Source: Aspidapion aeneum
Taxonomy: Eukaryota > Arthropoda > Insecta > Coleoptera > Brentidae
Assembly (NCBI GenBank): GCA_963576565.1
Contig: OY755038.1
Location: 66,957,908 to 67,021,907 of the forward strand
Length of the DNA: 64,000 nt
Direction: 5' to 3'
The notes beneath the pieces were generated by a model. That model made no database searches and was not told where the DNA came from. It saw only the letters and a list, made by a program, of their open reading frames with translations. Below are positions 46,104 through 57,961 of the stretch, in pieces (position 1 is the stretch's first letter; the number at the start of each line of letters is the position of its first letter). The translations under genes and the position numbers were made by a program.

Positions 46104-47305
46104 GAACTGCAGCACGGCGAAAGGAAGAGTAATGTTTTCGATTGTTGTATGTATGTAACTAAATATGTATGTTTGGTGTTACGCTAGAGGCTAAACGGCT
46201 GAACCGATTTTGACAAAAAAAGTGTCGTTGAATTTCTACCGATCCGAAGGTGCTATAGGCTATATGTTTTTAAACAGGATTCAACATGACGGTCTTCAGA
46301 CGTCATTTTGTCACTTGAATGTAGGTTTTAAGGCATACAAATTATCAACATTTTAGGCGATATTATTGAAATTCCTTTGATTACTCATTGCAGATGTCCT
46401 CTAATTTGCTGTAGTTACTTTCTAAAAAACCATATTCGCATAATTTTATTAAATATAGAGTGATTTCTAAAATTCTTTCTGCATACGCTTTCAGAATTTT
46501 CCACCATTTCCCTAGTACCCCCCTCCGCCTCTCTCACTCTCCTCCCCACCATCCTTATAAGTAATAGTTATAGCTATAACTTTCACAAATATAAAGCGAT
46601 TTCGAAAGTTCTTTCTGCACATGCTTGAAGACTTTTTGCTAACATAATTTCACTAGTTTCCCCCTCCCTCTCTTCTCCCCTCCCTCCTTTTTAGTAATAG
46701 TTGTAGCTATACGTTTCACAAATATAGAGCGATTTGAAAAATTCTTTCTGCATACGCTTTAAGACTTTTTTCATTTCATTTCATCATTTTACTAGTTTCC
46801 CCCTTCCTCTCCCTCTCTTCTCCGCAGCCTTCTTGTTAGTAATAGTTGTAGCTATACCTTTCACATATTTAGAGCAATTTCAAAAATTCTTTCAGTACGC
46901 TTTATGATTTTTTTTTGAGACCATTTTATTAGTGTCTTCCTCCCTCTCTCCTCCCCCACCTTCACTCAATGGAAGGTAACACTGTTCGCGTCCGAAAAAA
47001 ATCTACACGTACTTTATGAATAGTGCTTTTTATAAGGCTGAATAAGAATTAAACCAAAAAATGGAAATAAAAATTTTTTTCGTAAAAATACACCAACTGC
47101 TAAATTTACTTGTAACTACTAGTCGTAGTTGGGCACAAAATTACCCAATAACCTGATTTATGAAATACAAAACTGTATAATTTCGTAAGTGCGCTTTGGG
47201 CATCACAACTAAAAGTTGAAGCATGTCGTACATTATGGGTATACTATCAATTTTGTACTCAACTGCGACTAGTACTACAAGTAAATTTAGCAGCTGGGTG
47301 TTTTT
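46104..47305. repeat. Dispersed repeat family, copy 2
   Basis: It matches 7908-8560 block by block (CTGCAGCACGGCGAAAGGA, GGTGCTATAGGCTATAT, TCAACATGACGGTC). It also holds CGGCTGAACCGATTTTGAC, common in insect non-autonomous repeats. Four ~115-147-bp units fill 46437-46978, each with TTCTTTCTGCA, a run of C/T (CCCCCTCCCTCT) and TAGTAATAGTTGTAGCTATA. Near the right end, 47088-47142 and 47248-47304 are inverted copies of about 50 bp (GCTAAATTTACTTGTA and its complement). Confidence 0.75.
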
Positions 47306-47440
47306 TTATTTAAATTTTTTATTATTATTGTTTAATTTTATGATATTATCGAAGTCCATCAAACACTTCACCTGTTTTAATCCGTTGCCATGATTACGTG
47401 ATGTCAGCTTTGTGGATCAATATTAGATATTAGAGAATTA

Positions 47441-47642
47441 TTAGGGACTTATTGCAATAGTGCCGGGCACTAATTATGCCGGACATAATATTCACAGTTT
47501 CGCATTATAAGAACAGCTGTCTTCTTTCAAAATAAGGCCTTTGTGTATTATGAGAGCCGGAATTAATAGTGCCGCCACTATTAATGGAAAACAAACGACT
47601 GGATTTATAAATTGGACTTTCGTATGTCAATTTTAAAAGATC
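47441..47642. repeat. Dispersed repeat related to 20-215
   Basis: ATTAGGGACTTATTGCAATA, AACAGCTGTC and AAACGACTGGATTTATAAAT align in order with 20-215. It also contains internal GTGCCGGGCAC-type inverted phrases. Confidence 0.4.
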
Positions 47643-49097
47643 ATCTGTCAGTTTTCAGTGGTTAAAAACGACATTGACTTTCATGGTAAAATCTTGATAT
47701 ATTGTGTTTCTCCATATCATAATTTTTGAGATAACTTTTTGACAGTCATCAGCTGTTTACCATAACAAATACCATAGCCCAACGAAAAAAAAATGTTAAA
47801 AGTTGTCTCAAAAATAATGATATGAACTGTAAACGTCCTCTAATAAAAAGTAAAATATTATTCTTAAAAGTGTCAAAAAGATATACTTTTTGGCATATTA
47901 ACAACTACACAATAATTTTTATTTCGATAAAAATTATTGGTCTGTATTTGAATTTTAATTATAAATATATGTCAAAATAACACGTTATGTAAAAAAATTG
48001 TCAAAGCCATTTTGATCTAAAAGAAATTATTATGAATATGTATTTTCTTAAAAGTGTGACCAAAGTATCTACTTTGCACACAGTTTTGTGTACGCAAAAC
48101 AGCACTTTTCTGCAAACTTGTTTTAAAGCCAAATTATCATTTCATTGTAGACGTGGTTTAGTTTATTTTCTTATATACCTATATACTTTTTGAACACAAA
48201 AACATGGCACATGGGTAAAGTGTTTTCCTGTACTTAAAGCATATCCAAACCCCGCTCCGCCTTGTTGGTCCAACCGCTTTCGAGTGTGAAAAAACATAAC
48301 TTTGCGCACTGATAGATTTCTACTACTATTACAGAATTAAATTATATTAAAAAAGTAAAAAATCTTAGCTAATAGGTGGCTGCGATTCCCCTCATGCTCT
48401 CCAAACTTTTGTATATACCAAACACTACTAAAGCCAGATGAAAATAAATTTATATTATTTTTTTTTAGTCAACTATAAACCTAGTCATGACCGGTAACAA
48501 AAAAAAATATTAAAAATAAATAGAAAATATTCTCAGATTTACCAGATTTATTCTATTAGGTTCTTTACAAAATTTTTAAAAATTTGCTGATCTTGCTGTT
48601 AAGAAGTTGTCACGGATCCCGCAGCCAGCATTGTTAAATGTAGTGTGTATAGGCATCAAAGTCGTCGACGTCGCATCGAGTGAGTTTAGTAGTCGGTAGC
48701 TGTACGTCTGGATTTCCATAATGCAACGAAAACCATCTACATTGGCAGCCATTGATATTAGAGATCGGATTGACAGTTTTGGGCAATTGTGGTCAGACGA
48801 TTTTGTATTTGATTCAGTGGATGTTTAAATCAGAGACTCTACATTGCCCAATAGATACACAGCGACAAAAGAGTATTCCATACAATGTAGGCGAAAAGGC
48901 GTTGCCTAGCCTAGGTAAAATTTAAAACAATTTCTTTTTAAATATTTACATTTTAAATAACTTACCTTATGACATATTCAACAAAAATATTAATTACAAG
49001 CATTTATTGATCAATTTTTATTCTAAAGATTGCGTAAGATATATTTCGGAGGCAAGATTTATTTCTATTATCCCTAATAAGATATTAAAAGCTTCAC
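47643..49097. other. No clear feature; 36-codon plus-strand ORF at 48721-48831
   Basis: The 48721 frame (MQRKPSTLAAIDIRDRIDSF) has protein-like composition and follows a G+C-richer stretch, but it is too short to assign. A block TAACTTTGCGCACTGAT (48299-48315) recurs at 57653-57669 as a dispersed repeat. Confidence 0.3.
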
Positions 49098-49212
49098 CTT
49101 TTTGAATTCTTGAAAGACGATGTAATCTGCAGACAGCTGGCACTGTAAGAATGAGAGAGATAGAACAAGGAGAATCGCATGGATGATTCGCATGTCATGT
49201 GCAATGCATGCC
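49098..49212 (-). CDS. Candidate host exon encoding a signal peptide
   Basis: On the minus strand ATG at 49193 opens MRIIHAILLVLSLSFLQCQL, a good secretory signal peptide (basic start, hydrophobic core, small residue before a likely cleavage site), then SADYIVFQEFKK. AAG|GTGAAG at 49098/49097 is a good splice donor inside the frame. TTTGCTCGTTTGCAG just upstream (to about 49213) could be an acceptor. No downstream exon was identified. It could equally be chance in A+T-rich DNA. Confidence 0.25.
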
Positions 49213-50859
49213 AACAAGGCGGTTACTGCAAACGAGCAAATATTTGCAAAATCGAGTTTCACTAGAAAATGTTTAGATTTTACAGCAAATAAAGTAAAGA
49301 TCTGTTTATCTTACGTTGAATTTAAGTACAAAATATAAAATCATTACGACAAACAAAATAATTGCTACAAAAAAAAGCTTAAATTTTTTTTTACTAGCTA
49401 CCGCCTTTTTCTATATTTGCAGAATCATCCCGATTTCATTATTACTTATAATTACTTTCTTAGTTTTTTTTAAAGGATTGATGTTTTTTTCTGCTAATTA
49501 TGTATGTTATTGGAAGTTTTTTTGAGGTCTTTTGGACTTGTATCTGTTGTATCTAAGTAGCAAAGTAGTGTAAACGAGAACTATGCCGAAGTTTAAAAAC
49601 AACTTCATTTTTCTTAAAAATATTTAAAGGAAAATTGAATAAAAAATAAATTTTAGTTTAAAATTTATAATGTGTTTTTTTATTAGAGTATCTTAATTTT
49701 TATCCAACTAAAACAAATTTTAATGAATGTTTAGAGATTTTTTGTGTTGCGATTAATTATCTATTAACCTGTTAGGTACAACATTTTTCAAGACTAATTT
49801 TCATTTTGCGATTTTGTCTCACTCGGCTTTGACTGGCACTGCACACCACTAATGGTTAGGTTATGATAGGTAAATGTAATTGTAACCTATTCTGTTTTCA
49901 TGACCATGATTGATTTTTGATTAATGGGTACCAAAAACTTACGCTTCTTGGTATTTGCCACAAAATTCCGCTGGCTAATGCCGACTTCTTGTAGGCGGAA
50001 CAAAAAAGTAAAAGCGTTAAACTGACCTAAAAAGGTAATGTGTTGTCGAAGATCAAATTCTCTCTTTTTAAAGATCTTGTCATGGAACAATATTACAATT
50101 TAATACTGGCCTGCTGTAATTCTAGTTTGTCTTGCATTTTGGTAGATGGCGCTATTTGCGGCAGTAAACGACCTTGTGTTCTTACTACAAACCTAAGATG
50201 AGAGACAAAACCGTCTACTTTATTTTAAAAGGGTGTCACATCGCGCAAACCGTTTTCTGAGGACTCGCATAAGGACGAAACAGTAAAATTAATAGGTGTC
50301 CATTAGATCTTGGACCACCATGAGTATAAACTTTTGAGTTACAAAAGAAAAAAAACCTCTTTTACCCACTTAGTCAGGAAAACCTGGTTGATTTTAAAAG
50401 ATTTTAGGTACATCTCGGTTTTGTAATAAAATATTTATTTCCAATATCACAGCTGTAGTAATTTTAAAAATAAATATGGAACTATTCATAATGCGACATT
50501 TGATATATGTATCTTTCCACAAGCAAAGATTAATTAACTTTTTAGCTTTATTCTTTGATTTGTAATAAAGTGAATTTTGATATTTCTAACCTACTTGTTC
50601 TATCATTTAAATAAAAATATTATTACAAAACCATTGTTTAAAAGACCAAATGACTAGTCAGTCTAAATTTTCTAGCTTGGTAAATTTAAAAACGGTAGGA
50701 ATGTTGTTTTGTGTGAAACCGTATTGTCGATATAATTTGACAGATATTTGCATTGCGCACTCTACGGTTTTAACAAAAGCAAATACATAATGGGTGATGA
50801 AAAACACCGAACCTTATTGATATAGTAAAAGGTGTTAGACAGCGTAAAAACCATTACTA
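49213..50859. other. No supported feature
   Basis: Nothing recognised. The 67-codon minus-strand frame at 49887-50090 lacks a known motif. Confidence 0.4.
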
Positions 50860-51193
50860 GAAAGTGGCAGTGGCGGCGCGTGGTAAAAAGCTTTCGGAGT
50901 GCACACCAAAAAAAAATAAAAAAATCCGGCGCAGGCGGAATTTTTTTTTGCAAATAATAAAAAATGAGATATTTAGTTAGATATTTGTTAGCTACCTATT
51001 ATTATTGAAATTGAAAAATAAATGTATCATACCTAGTTTACATATTTTCTCTTCTAATGGCAAAGATGAAAATTTAATTGTTTTTAAATATTGCACGCTA
51101 ATGCTATCAGAATTAGCAACTTCCGCCACTGTCGTAAATACCAAATCGTTGAAATCAAAACAAACCGCCAGCGCCCGACCGATAATGCCAAAT

Positions 51194-51291
51194 TAGTGGT
51201 GTGCAAATACTATCTCCTCGATACTTTAATATCTGATACATGGGCGGATTCGAAGTAATCGAATATCCGAAAGCCGAATTATTTGGACCGA

Positions 51292-51367
<76 letters not shown>

Positions 51368-51462
51368 ACCGATAATATAATATAAATAATAATATAATCT
51401 AATACTCGAATAGGATGTATCAGTATCTACTCAATACTTGAAAAAATGATTGCACATCACTA
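51194..51462. mobile_element. hAT-type MITE nested in 50868-51937
   Basis: The left end TAGTGGTGTGCAA and the right end TTGCACATCACTA (one mismatch as an inverted pair) enclose about 269 bp. Flanks TGCCAAAT (51186-51193) and CGCCAAAT (51463-51470) are an 8-bp duplication with one change. The element contains the long (AT)n run. Confidence 0.85.
51296..51361. repeat. (AT)n microsatellite
   Basis: More than 30 uninterrupted AT units inside the nested MITE. Confidence 0.98.
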
Positions 51463-51945
51463 CGCCAAATTGTCTAAGTGCATTAATTAAAATTGCCCTT
51501 GAGCTCCTCTAACATGCAACGCGAACCATGGGTGCGGGGGACGTCACGCGGGTGCGGGCGGCATCGAGGCTAGTTTTTGCACAGATTTTGTCCTAGGCAC
51601 TGCCGCAGGAAGGTTCAGATTCTATGTACTGTAAACTTCTATTGGGACATGTCGTCCTCTCTTTCTATATTTCGTAATTAGAATGCGACACAACATCTAC
51701 GGAGCAAATAAAAGTGAATAATTAGATTCGAACTAACTATATAGCGCATCCGCCAGCATACACCACAGGTGGTTTGAATACGAATACAAACACATACATA
51801 GCGGGTATTAATTTGTAAGTAATATTCCAGTCTTTAGTGAATTCCGTTTGGGTAATTATTATTTAAATTTTAGTATTTTTTTAAGTAAAATTTGGGAGTG
51901 CACGTGCACATGTGCACTTATGGAGAAACCGCCACTGGAAAGTGG

Positions 51946-52554
51946 ACCAACATAATTAGTGGTTTAATTACCATAGCAATATATTTCATCTACCTACATG
52001 CAAACAGTGTTAAAGTTTAGTTAATTTTTCTTATATCCAGGCATCCATTCTACTTTATGTTAGGTTAGGAAGATTTATTTTTTATTACTTAATACATTAT
52101 TATGTTAGGGCAAATGATCGAAAGCGACATCGATGACATGGTATACGATTTAAGAGATTATGGATTAATTTCAATTGTAGTTATATGGAATGCAATCGGA
52201 TATGCCAGTTTTTTACTTATTACGTTAAGAAAGCTACTAATATCAAATCACACAAAAGTTTATTTTCCTGCATGAAAATGTCAGATATCATATTGCCAAG
52301 GGATCAATACCCTATATACGGCAACATGACATCAACCGGTTACTCTGACCATTAAGAACGCATGATGTGGCTTTAATTTAATATATTTGTAAAAAAAGCT
52401 GTCTTAAGGATTTGTTTTCGAAATATAAGCAAAAATAAAAAACAGAGAATATTATTTACGTAAAAAAAAAAGGAAATTTTAGTCAATATTAGTATTAATA
52501 TAAGGGACTAAAAATATTTTTGTTTGATATTTTTGTTTGCGACTAAAAATATAT
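51946..52554. other. No supported feature
   Basis: Nothing recognised in this A+T-rich stretch. Confidence 0.4.
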
Positions 52555-53600
52555 AATAACTCTTCTTTAGGAGGCCTATTCATGTTTTTTTACAAATTTT
52601 GGCTTATAACTTATGTAAAACTAGTTTTGACAGCAAAACTTTTAATACGTTTTTTATTTGCAATAGAACGTCAATTAGGAAAGTGAAGAAACTAATTTTA
52701 TATCTTAAAAACTAGGAAAGAAATGATTTTTATTTAAATACTCAAAAATTTAAATTTTTTATTACTAAAAAAATTGGGATCAAAATTTAAGTTTTCTTCT
52801 AATCAATTAGTTATGGATCAATCAATTTTAAGTCGCCGGGTGTTGCCTCAAATTTGAGTATATGCGCCTGTGTGTCGTCATAAATTTTTCTCACAAACTT
52901 TTGCTTTTAACTTTTGCCGCATGAACAGAAAAATTATATTAATTATGATTTATTTGCAATGGAACACTAATTTAATTGTCGTTTTAATTACTTCTATATC
53001 TGAAGAACTAAAAAAGATATTGTTATATTTTCAAATACTAAAAAAATTAAAAAATGCAATATATATCAAGAAAGTTTAAGACTACTCTCGGCCGGTTGGT
53101 AATGGATCACTCAATATAAAGTCACCGGGTGTTTGCCACGAATTTGAGCAGGAGGACCTGTTTGACGTCATAGATCCAAGATAAAGGCTGTTTTAATGTT
53201 TTTTCTAAAACTTATATATCTTTCGCTAAATTAGTTTCACCGAAAAACTTTCCATACGTTTTTTGTTTAACAGCAAATTCTATGGTTAAAAAGCTAGCTT
53301 TGTATCTTAAAAAATAACAAAGATATAAAAAAAATGGTTAAGTAAAAAAAAAATTATTATTTCTTTGTATTTTGAAAAAAAAAATATCTTCGTTAGTTTT
53401 TAAGAAATGAAGCTGATTTTTTTAATGTATTAATTGCTATTCTCTTGCAAACAAAAAAGGTATCTCCAGTTTGTCTATGTAAAACTAATTTAGCGAAAGT
53501 TATAAGCCAAAGTTTATAAAAAAATGGAAAATGCCGCCATATTTAATTTATGATGTAAATTTGAGGCAAACAGCCGGTGACTTAAAATTGAGTGATCTAT
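52555..53600. repeat. Large decayed foldback with an extra direct copy
   Basis: The phrase GTCACCGGGTGTTTGCC (53112) with AATTTGAG after it recurs inverted near 53562-53585 (GAGGCAAACAGCCGGTGACTT), and as a direct, more diverged copy near 52832-52860 (GTCGCCGGGTGTTGCCTCAA). AAACTAATTTAGCGAAA near 53482 mirrors TTCGCTAAATTAGTTT near 53223. The arms are about 250 bp around a centre near 53345. Confidence 0.65.
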
Positions 53601-53910
53601 CGTCATTCGACGGAATGTAGTCAATTTCTTTAAAAGATTCGTCAATTGCAAAATCATCGCCATTTAAGAGATTTTTTTATATCTTTTAGGAATATTTTTT
53701 TTTAAACTTTTTAGGTATCCTTGCGTATATCAGACAATTTTAGATTTGCCTTCGACACCTCTTTACCAATATGTGATTTTATAATTTAAATATACCTGTT
53801 TGCATTTCAACTTTTCTATTGAATTGCAGCAAGAAATTTATTTTGATTTTAAAATTTTTGCACCTAAAAAACGAAAATTTTGGTAACATTAGTATAAATA
53901 TTTGCAATTA

Positions 53911-55034
53911 CGAGGGTTGTCTTTTAAGTTTTGCATACAGCTGGAATAAAACAGTAGATAACTTTTAAAGACTTTATTGTTTCTCGAAGTTTTCTCCACA
54001 CAAATTTTGCATGCGCTCAAACCAATTGTCAAAGCTGTAATTCCACTGGTTTTTTGGTACTGTCATTCTTGATTTTCGAAAAAGTATAGAAATCATTGGG
54101 ACTTAGGTCGGGACTGTAGGGTCCATCAATTCGACGTTTTGTTGGGGGAAAAATTCAATAATTTTTGTGCCATATGCGAACTTGCATTGTCTTGTTGGAG
54201 GATGATTCATCGTTTGTGGTTCTTTTTTTGGAGCTCTGCGATAACATTCTGCAAAAAAATGGTAATGTACCAATTGGCAGTAAAAGTCCTTTGATCTTCC
54301 AGAGGAATTGTTGCTACATGACCTGCTTTTGAAACAAATGGCGCGACCATTTTTCTGGATACACCTTGAGAATGGATGATTATTGTAGGTTTTTCTTCAT
54401 CTTAGAACACGACCATTTTTCTGGATACACCTTGAGAATGGATGATTGCTGTACGTTTTTCTTCATCTTATAACACACAAACACACGACTGAAGTTTATT
54501 TTCCACTAGCAATGCGATACACGTTTTTCGAGTTTCCTGCCTCAAGGCGGTATATAGTTTTCTGACACCCACTGACTCTAGCTTCTTTTTGTTCTTCGGT
54601 CAAGAGATGCGATATCTCGCGATATGTCACATATCGATGTTTTTCTGAGTGACAACCATTTTTGGTGCACCTGGTCTTGAATTGTCGCTAAGGCTAATTC
54701 GTCCATGCTTGAGTTCTCAATACCAATGAGAAACTGTCGATTAATGTGGTGCTTCATTACTGAAAACAGAAATCAACTCGGCAAGGCTTTCTTCTTAAGA
54801 TAATTTCTTTCAAACGTTGTAAAAAATTAAAGCCTTTAAATATTCTCGGTTTGATTCCATTTTTCGACTGATTTATTAACTTATAAAATTCACTATTGCT
54901 ATAAAACTATATGTATCGCACCGACGACGTTTTGAATTTAGGTTAGGTAAAGATTAAGGTTAAGTTTGAGTAACGACATTCGATCAGTGTCGCCCTCTAT
55001 GTTCGTATATGCAAAATATAAAATACAGCCCTCA
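53911..55034 (-). pseudogene. mariner element with decayed transposase (second subfamily)
   Basis: The ends CGAGGGTTGT (53911) and ACAGCCCTCA (to 55034) are inverted repeats, flanked by TA. The minus strand encodes pieces of a mariner transposase: VSRKMVAPFVSKAGHVATIP, RTFTANWYITIF, then ILQQDNASSHMAQ (catalytic Asp) and YSPDLSPNDF (last catalytic Asp), with a frameshift and a small deletion between them, then NWFERMQ near the C-terminus. A 66-bp tandem duplication (54344-54409 and 54410-54475) breaks the gene. Stops are also present. At 1,124 bp it is shorter than a full mariner. 12863-13371 is a deleted copy of the same subfamily. It differs clearly from the mariner at 31171-32072. Confidence 0.85.
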
Positions 55035-55413
55035 TATTTGCACTTAAACTAATTCGATTTACATTATTGGAAATTTTTTTTCAATTATAACTGGGAGGCG
55101 TGTTATAAAGCAATATCTATCTTTTTAAATATTTGGTTTATGATATGGATAATCGAGTGGGATTGGATAAACCTAGTTCATAGGAAATTGGTATACAAAC
55201 AGCCACAGGGAGTTGATATAAATAAATCATTGCTTGCCGTCTCATTTTGTAACAAATTCAAGTATATTGCATTCAACTAAAAATTGAATTAGATTCCCAC
55301 TAAACACAAAAACATTTTAATATTGTCAAAGTAATTTTTAATTTAAAAACAAAACGTAAGGTAAAGAAAACTGGCTCCGTAGCACTTAAAAATTAAATTG
55401 AAGATCTATGTGA

Positions 55414-55784
55414 CAGTGGCGCACCCAGGAATGTGTCTTGGGGGGGGGGGCCCGACAGCTACAAAGCGCGCCCTCTAAAAACTTGCGACCAAAAAAAAAA
55501 AAAAAGGTCATCATGTGTGGGGGAGGCCGACAGGTACAAAGGGCGCCCTCAAAAATCCTGGGACCCAAAAAAAAATAAAATAAAAAAAAAAAAAAAGGTC
55601 ATCATGTCTTTTCGCACCTACGCCACTGCTTGGGGTTGGGGGGGGCCCGAAGCCTCCTGCTGTCAAATTTTAAGGTATTTTTCATGTTTTATCATCAAAT
55701 ATGTAGAAAATATATTAAAAATCTAAGGCTTGGGGGGGGCCCGGGCCCGGGCCCCGGCCCCCCCCCCCCCTGGGTGCGCCCATG
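55414..55784. mobile_element. MITE, CAGTGGCGCACCCAGG family, with extreme homopolymers
   Basis: Termini CAGTGGCGCACCCAGG and TGGGTGCGCCCATG are flanked by TATGTGA on both sides (55407-55413 and 55785-55791), a 7-bp duplication. Inside are G runs, A runs and a CCGGGCCCGGGCC-type block followed by a long C run, and a twice-repeated AGGTCATCATG phrase. It is related to 39412-39536. ORFs across it are low-complexity artefacts. Confidence 0.85.
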
Positions 55785-55799
55785 TATGTGAAGAATAAT

Positions 55800-56105
55800 T
55801 TTGTAGTAAGTGCCTCGATACGAGGCCAAACGCATGCCTCGTTTGTATTTATGCTCAAGTAAATACGCACCTTGAGGCAAATAGTATTCAACTGAATGCT
55901 CGTTTTAAGTTCCTACTCTGATCAGATGGTCCAGGATGTTGCTGTTAGCCACGCCTTTAAAGCGTCTACATATACGTATGAGCCTTCGGCCTCGCAGCAA
56001 GGCAGAATTTGTATGATTTGCTTCGAGGCCGAACGCGTATTATGTATGTGTACGTGCCTTCAAGTCGGGCAGCTAATTGGCAGCGGCGAATTGTCGCATT
56101 CCCTG
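55800..56105. repeat. Inverted-repeat-like segment with CGAGGC motifs
   Basis: GTGCCTCGATACGAGGC..AACGC on the left and CGAGGCCGAACGCG..GTGCCTT on the right are roughly complementary. This resembles CGAGGC-rich MITEs seen in insects. The arms are poorly matched, so the ends are uncertain. Confidence 0.35.
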
Positions 56106-56364
56106 TCTGATTACATATAACCTTGGTATATTCCATACAAAACCATCCTTTTTAATTTAGTTTTTTTTCTTACCTTATTTTGTGGTGCTTCATTTAAATC
56201 ACTGCATACCTATTTGTTGCTTTTTATGCCATCTTTCCCTCACATCTTGTAGTATATTCCGACCGAAATTTGTATTCACTCTCCTTATTAATATTTGTAA
56301 TTTTAATTTGCCACGTTTGTTTTTACAATAGGCAATTATTTTAACCAAAATAAAACGCGTGTAT

Positions 56365-56501
56365 CTAAGGGCCGGTTTTTCAATAGAGAGTTAGCTCTGA
56401 CCCGTGGGTTATCTTTTTTTGGCATGTGGTAAATATGTCAGTCATCTCTTTTTTTAACCCACCGGTCAGGGGTAACCCTCTATTGAGAAACCATCCCTTA
56501 G
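56365..56501. mobile_element. Palindromic MITE (GGGCCGGTTTTTCAATAG)
   Basis: CTAAGGGCCGGTTTTTCAAT at the left is matched inverted at the right (TTGAGAAACCATCCCTTAG). Further in, GGGTTA..AACCCACCGGTCAG keep pairing, so almost the whole 137 bp is a hairpin. No target duplication was defined. Confidence 0.75.
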
Positions 56502-57961
56502 AGACTCGTATCAACTCGCAGCGAAACGCACCTAAGAAGGTTGATGGCCAGGCAGTTCTGGTAGTGAAACTGAAGCAGCGCCCTCTATAGTTTTATTTTT
56601 TTTAATATTAAAAAACAAAACATTTATTAGCTTGATATGGGTTAAATTCAACGCTAGAAATGAGATCTTGGAAAACATTATAAAAATAACCATATCGTCC
56701 CCTATTTCAAGTACCAACGTAACTTGCAATTAATGAGTTTCTCAAGAGAGCGAAAATTAAAAAATCAGCTGTATTAAAATTGGTAGATACGTCGAACACA
56801 AAAAACTCTACTGCTGTTCTCTCGCTACAGATACGGTTACGCCACTTCGTGAGCAAAAAGTCCTACTTATGGGAAACATTTTGATAGCATATATAATTTT
56901 TTGGATTTTTGTCAGTTGCGTCGATACGTGAGATAGGGGACGATATATTGATGGCATTATTTTTAAAGTTTTTAGAATTATTGTTCTTTAAGTTGGTTTT
57001 TTAACGTTATTATTAATTATTTTTGTTAATGCTTTTACATAAAATTTAAGTTAGGATTTCCAACATATTTTTTATATTTCAAAAGCTGACTTAATTTGGA
57101 AACTAATTTGTGGTAGAAAAAAAAAGGTTTTTTATCAACTTTTATTTAACGTTTTATAAGATTTTGTGCTTAGTGGGTTAGCCAGCTTTGTTAGTTTATT
57201 TGACATCTAATTATTGTAAAAAGTCCGCAGGGGTACAATTCTTCTTGCACTATACTATTGCAAACAAAAGAAACATGGGTACTATTATATAGCTGGATTA
57301 TTTCAATTTCTTATTTGTTTACTAAACCTGAACCATTAGTTTCTAATGATAAAATAGACCTGGGTAAGAAGCTACTTTGTGCACATTTATTTTAAAGAAA
57401 CATTACCATATTATAGAGGTTTTTTTTGTGTCAAATATGGACTAATATACATTGTCATGCAACGCTTTCATGTCAGTTTAGGATTTGTTCGATGTGATGT
57501 GTGTCTGTAAGTTTTAACTGAATTTTTTTTTAATTTAATTTTTTTATCTTTTCTGCACACTGGGGGACGAAATATTGTTCCTGAAACGCCCGCGAGGTAG
57601 TTTTCCCGCAATTAAAACTTCCGTTTAACTGTTTTTGCATGAGGGAAAACCTAACTTTGCGCACTGATTAGGAAAACTATTATTAACAAACAATAAAACA
57701 ACAAAAAAATATATTTTTTTAAATTAACCAAATATTTTGCTGAATATTTTCACCTCTGTCATCTAATGGAGAAGTATCAGGAATGTGGTGAAATATCGGG
57801 ACGAAAATATTTTCATGAAATCTACTGTGCCGTTTCGTTTTAAATAAATATTTTTAAAAAATATCCCGCAATATTTCCTATATCAGCATTTTTTTATACC
57901 AGTGATAAGGTTATTATAATATTATTCGCTCTTTCTGATATATTTCGCAAAGCATAACGTC
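56502..57961. other. No supported feature
   Basis: Nothing recognised except the TAACTTTGCGCACTGAT block (57653-57669), shared with 48299-48315. Confidence 0.4.

Larger units (their letters stand above)
50868..51937. mobile_element. hAT-type non-autonomous element with 8-bp target duplication
   Basis: The ends are CAGTGGCGG (50868) and CCGCCACTG (to 51937). GAAAGTGG flanks both sides exactly (50860-50867 and 51938-51945), the 8-bp target duplication of hAT elements. The right end also holds a palindromic run of GTGCAC motifs. The interior (1,070 bp) has only short frames, so transposase must come from elsewhere. A second hAT-type MITE is inserted at 51194-51462. Confidence 0.9.

Noticed and set aside
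51296..51361. (AT)n run as an origin or regulatory element
   Set aside because: It is a plain microsatellite inside a nested MITE, with nothing else to support a function.
55386..55880. Open frames over the G/C/A homopolymer MITE
   Set aside because: Poly-Gly/Pro/Lys translations of homopolymers inside a non-coding MITE.
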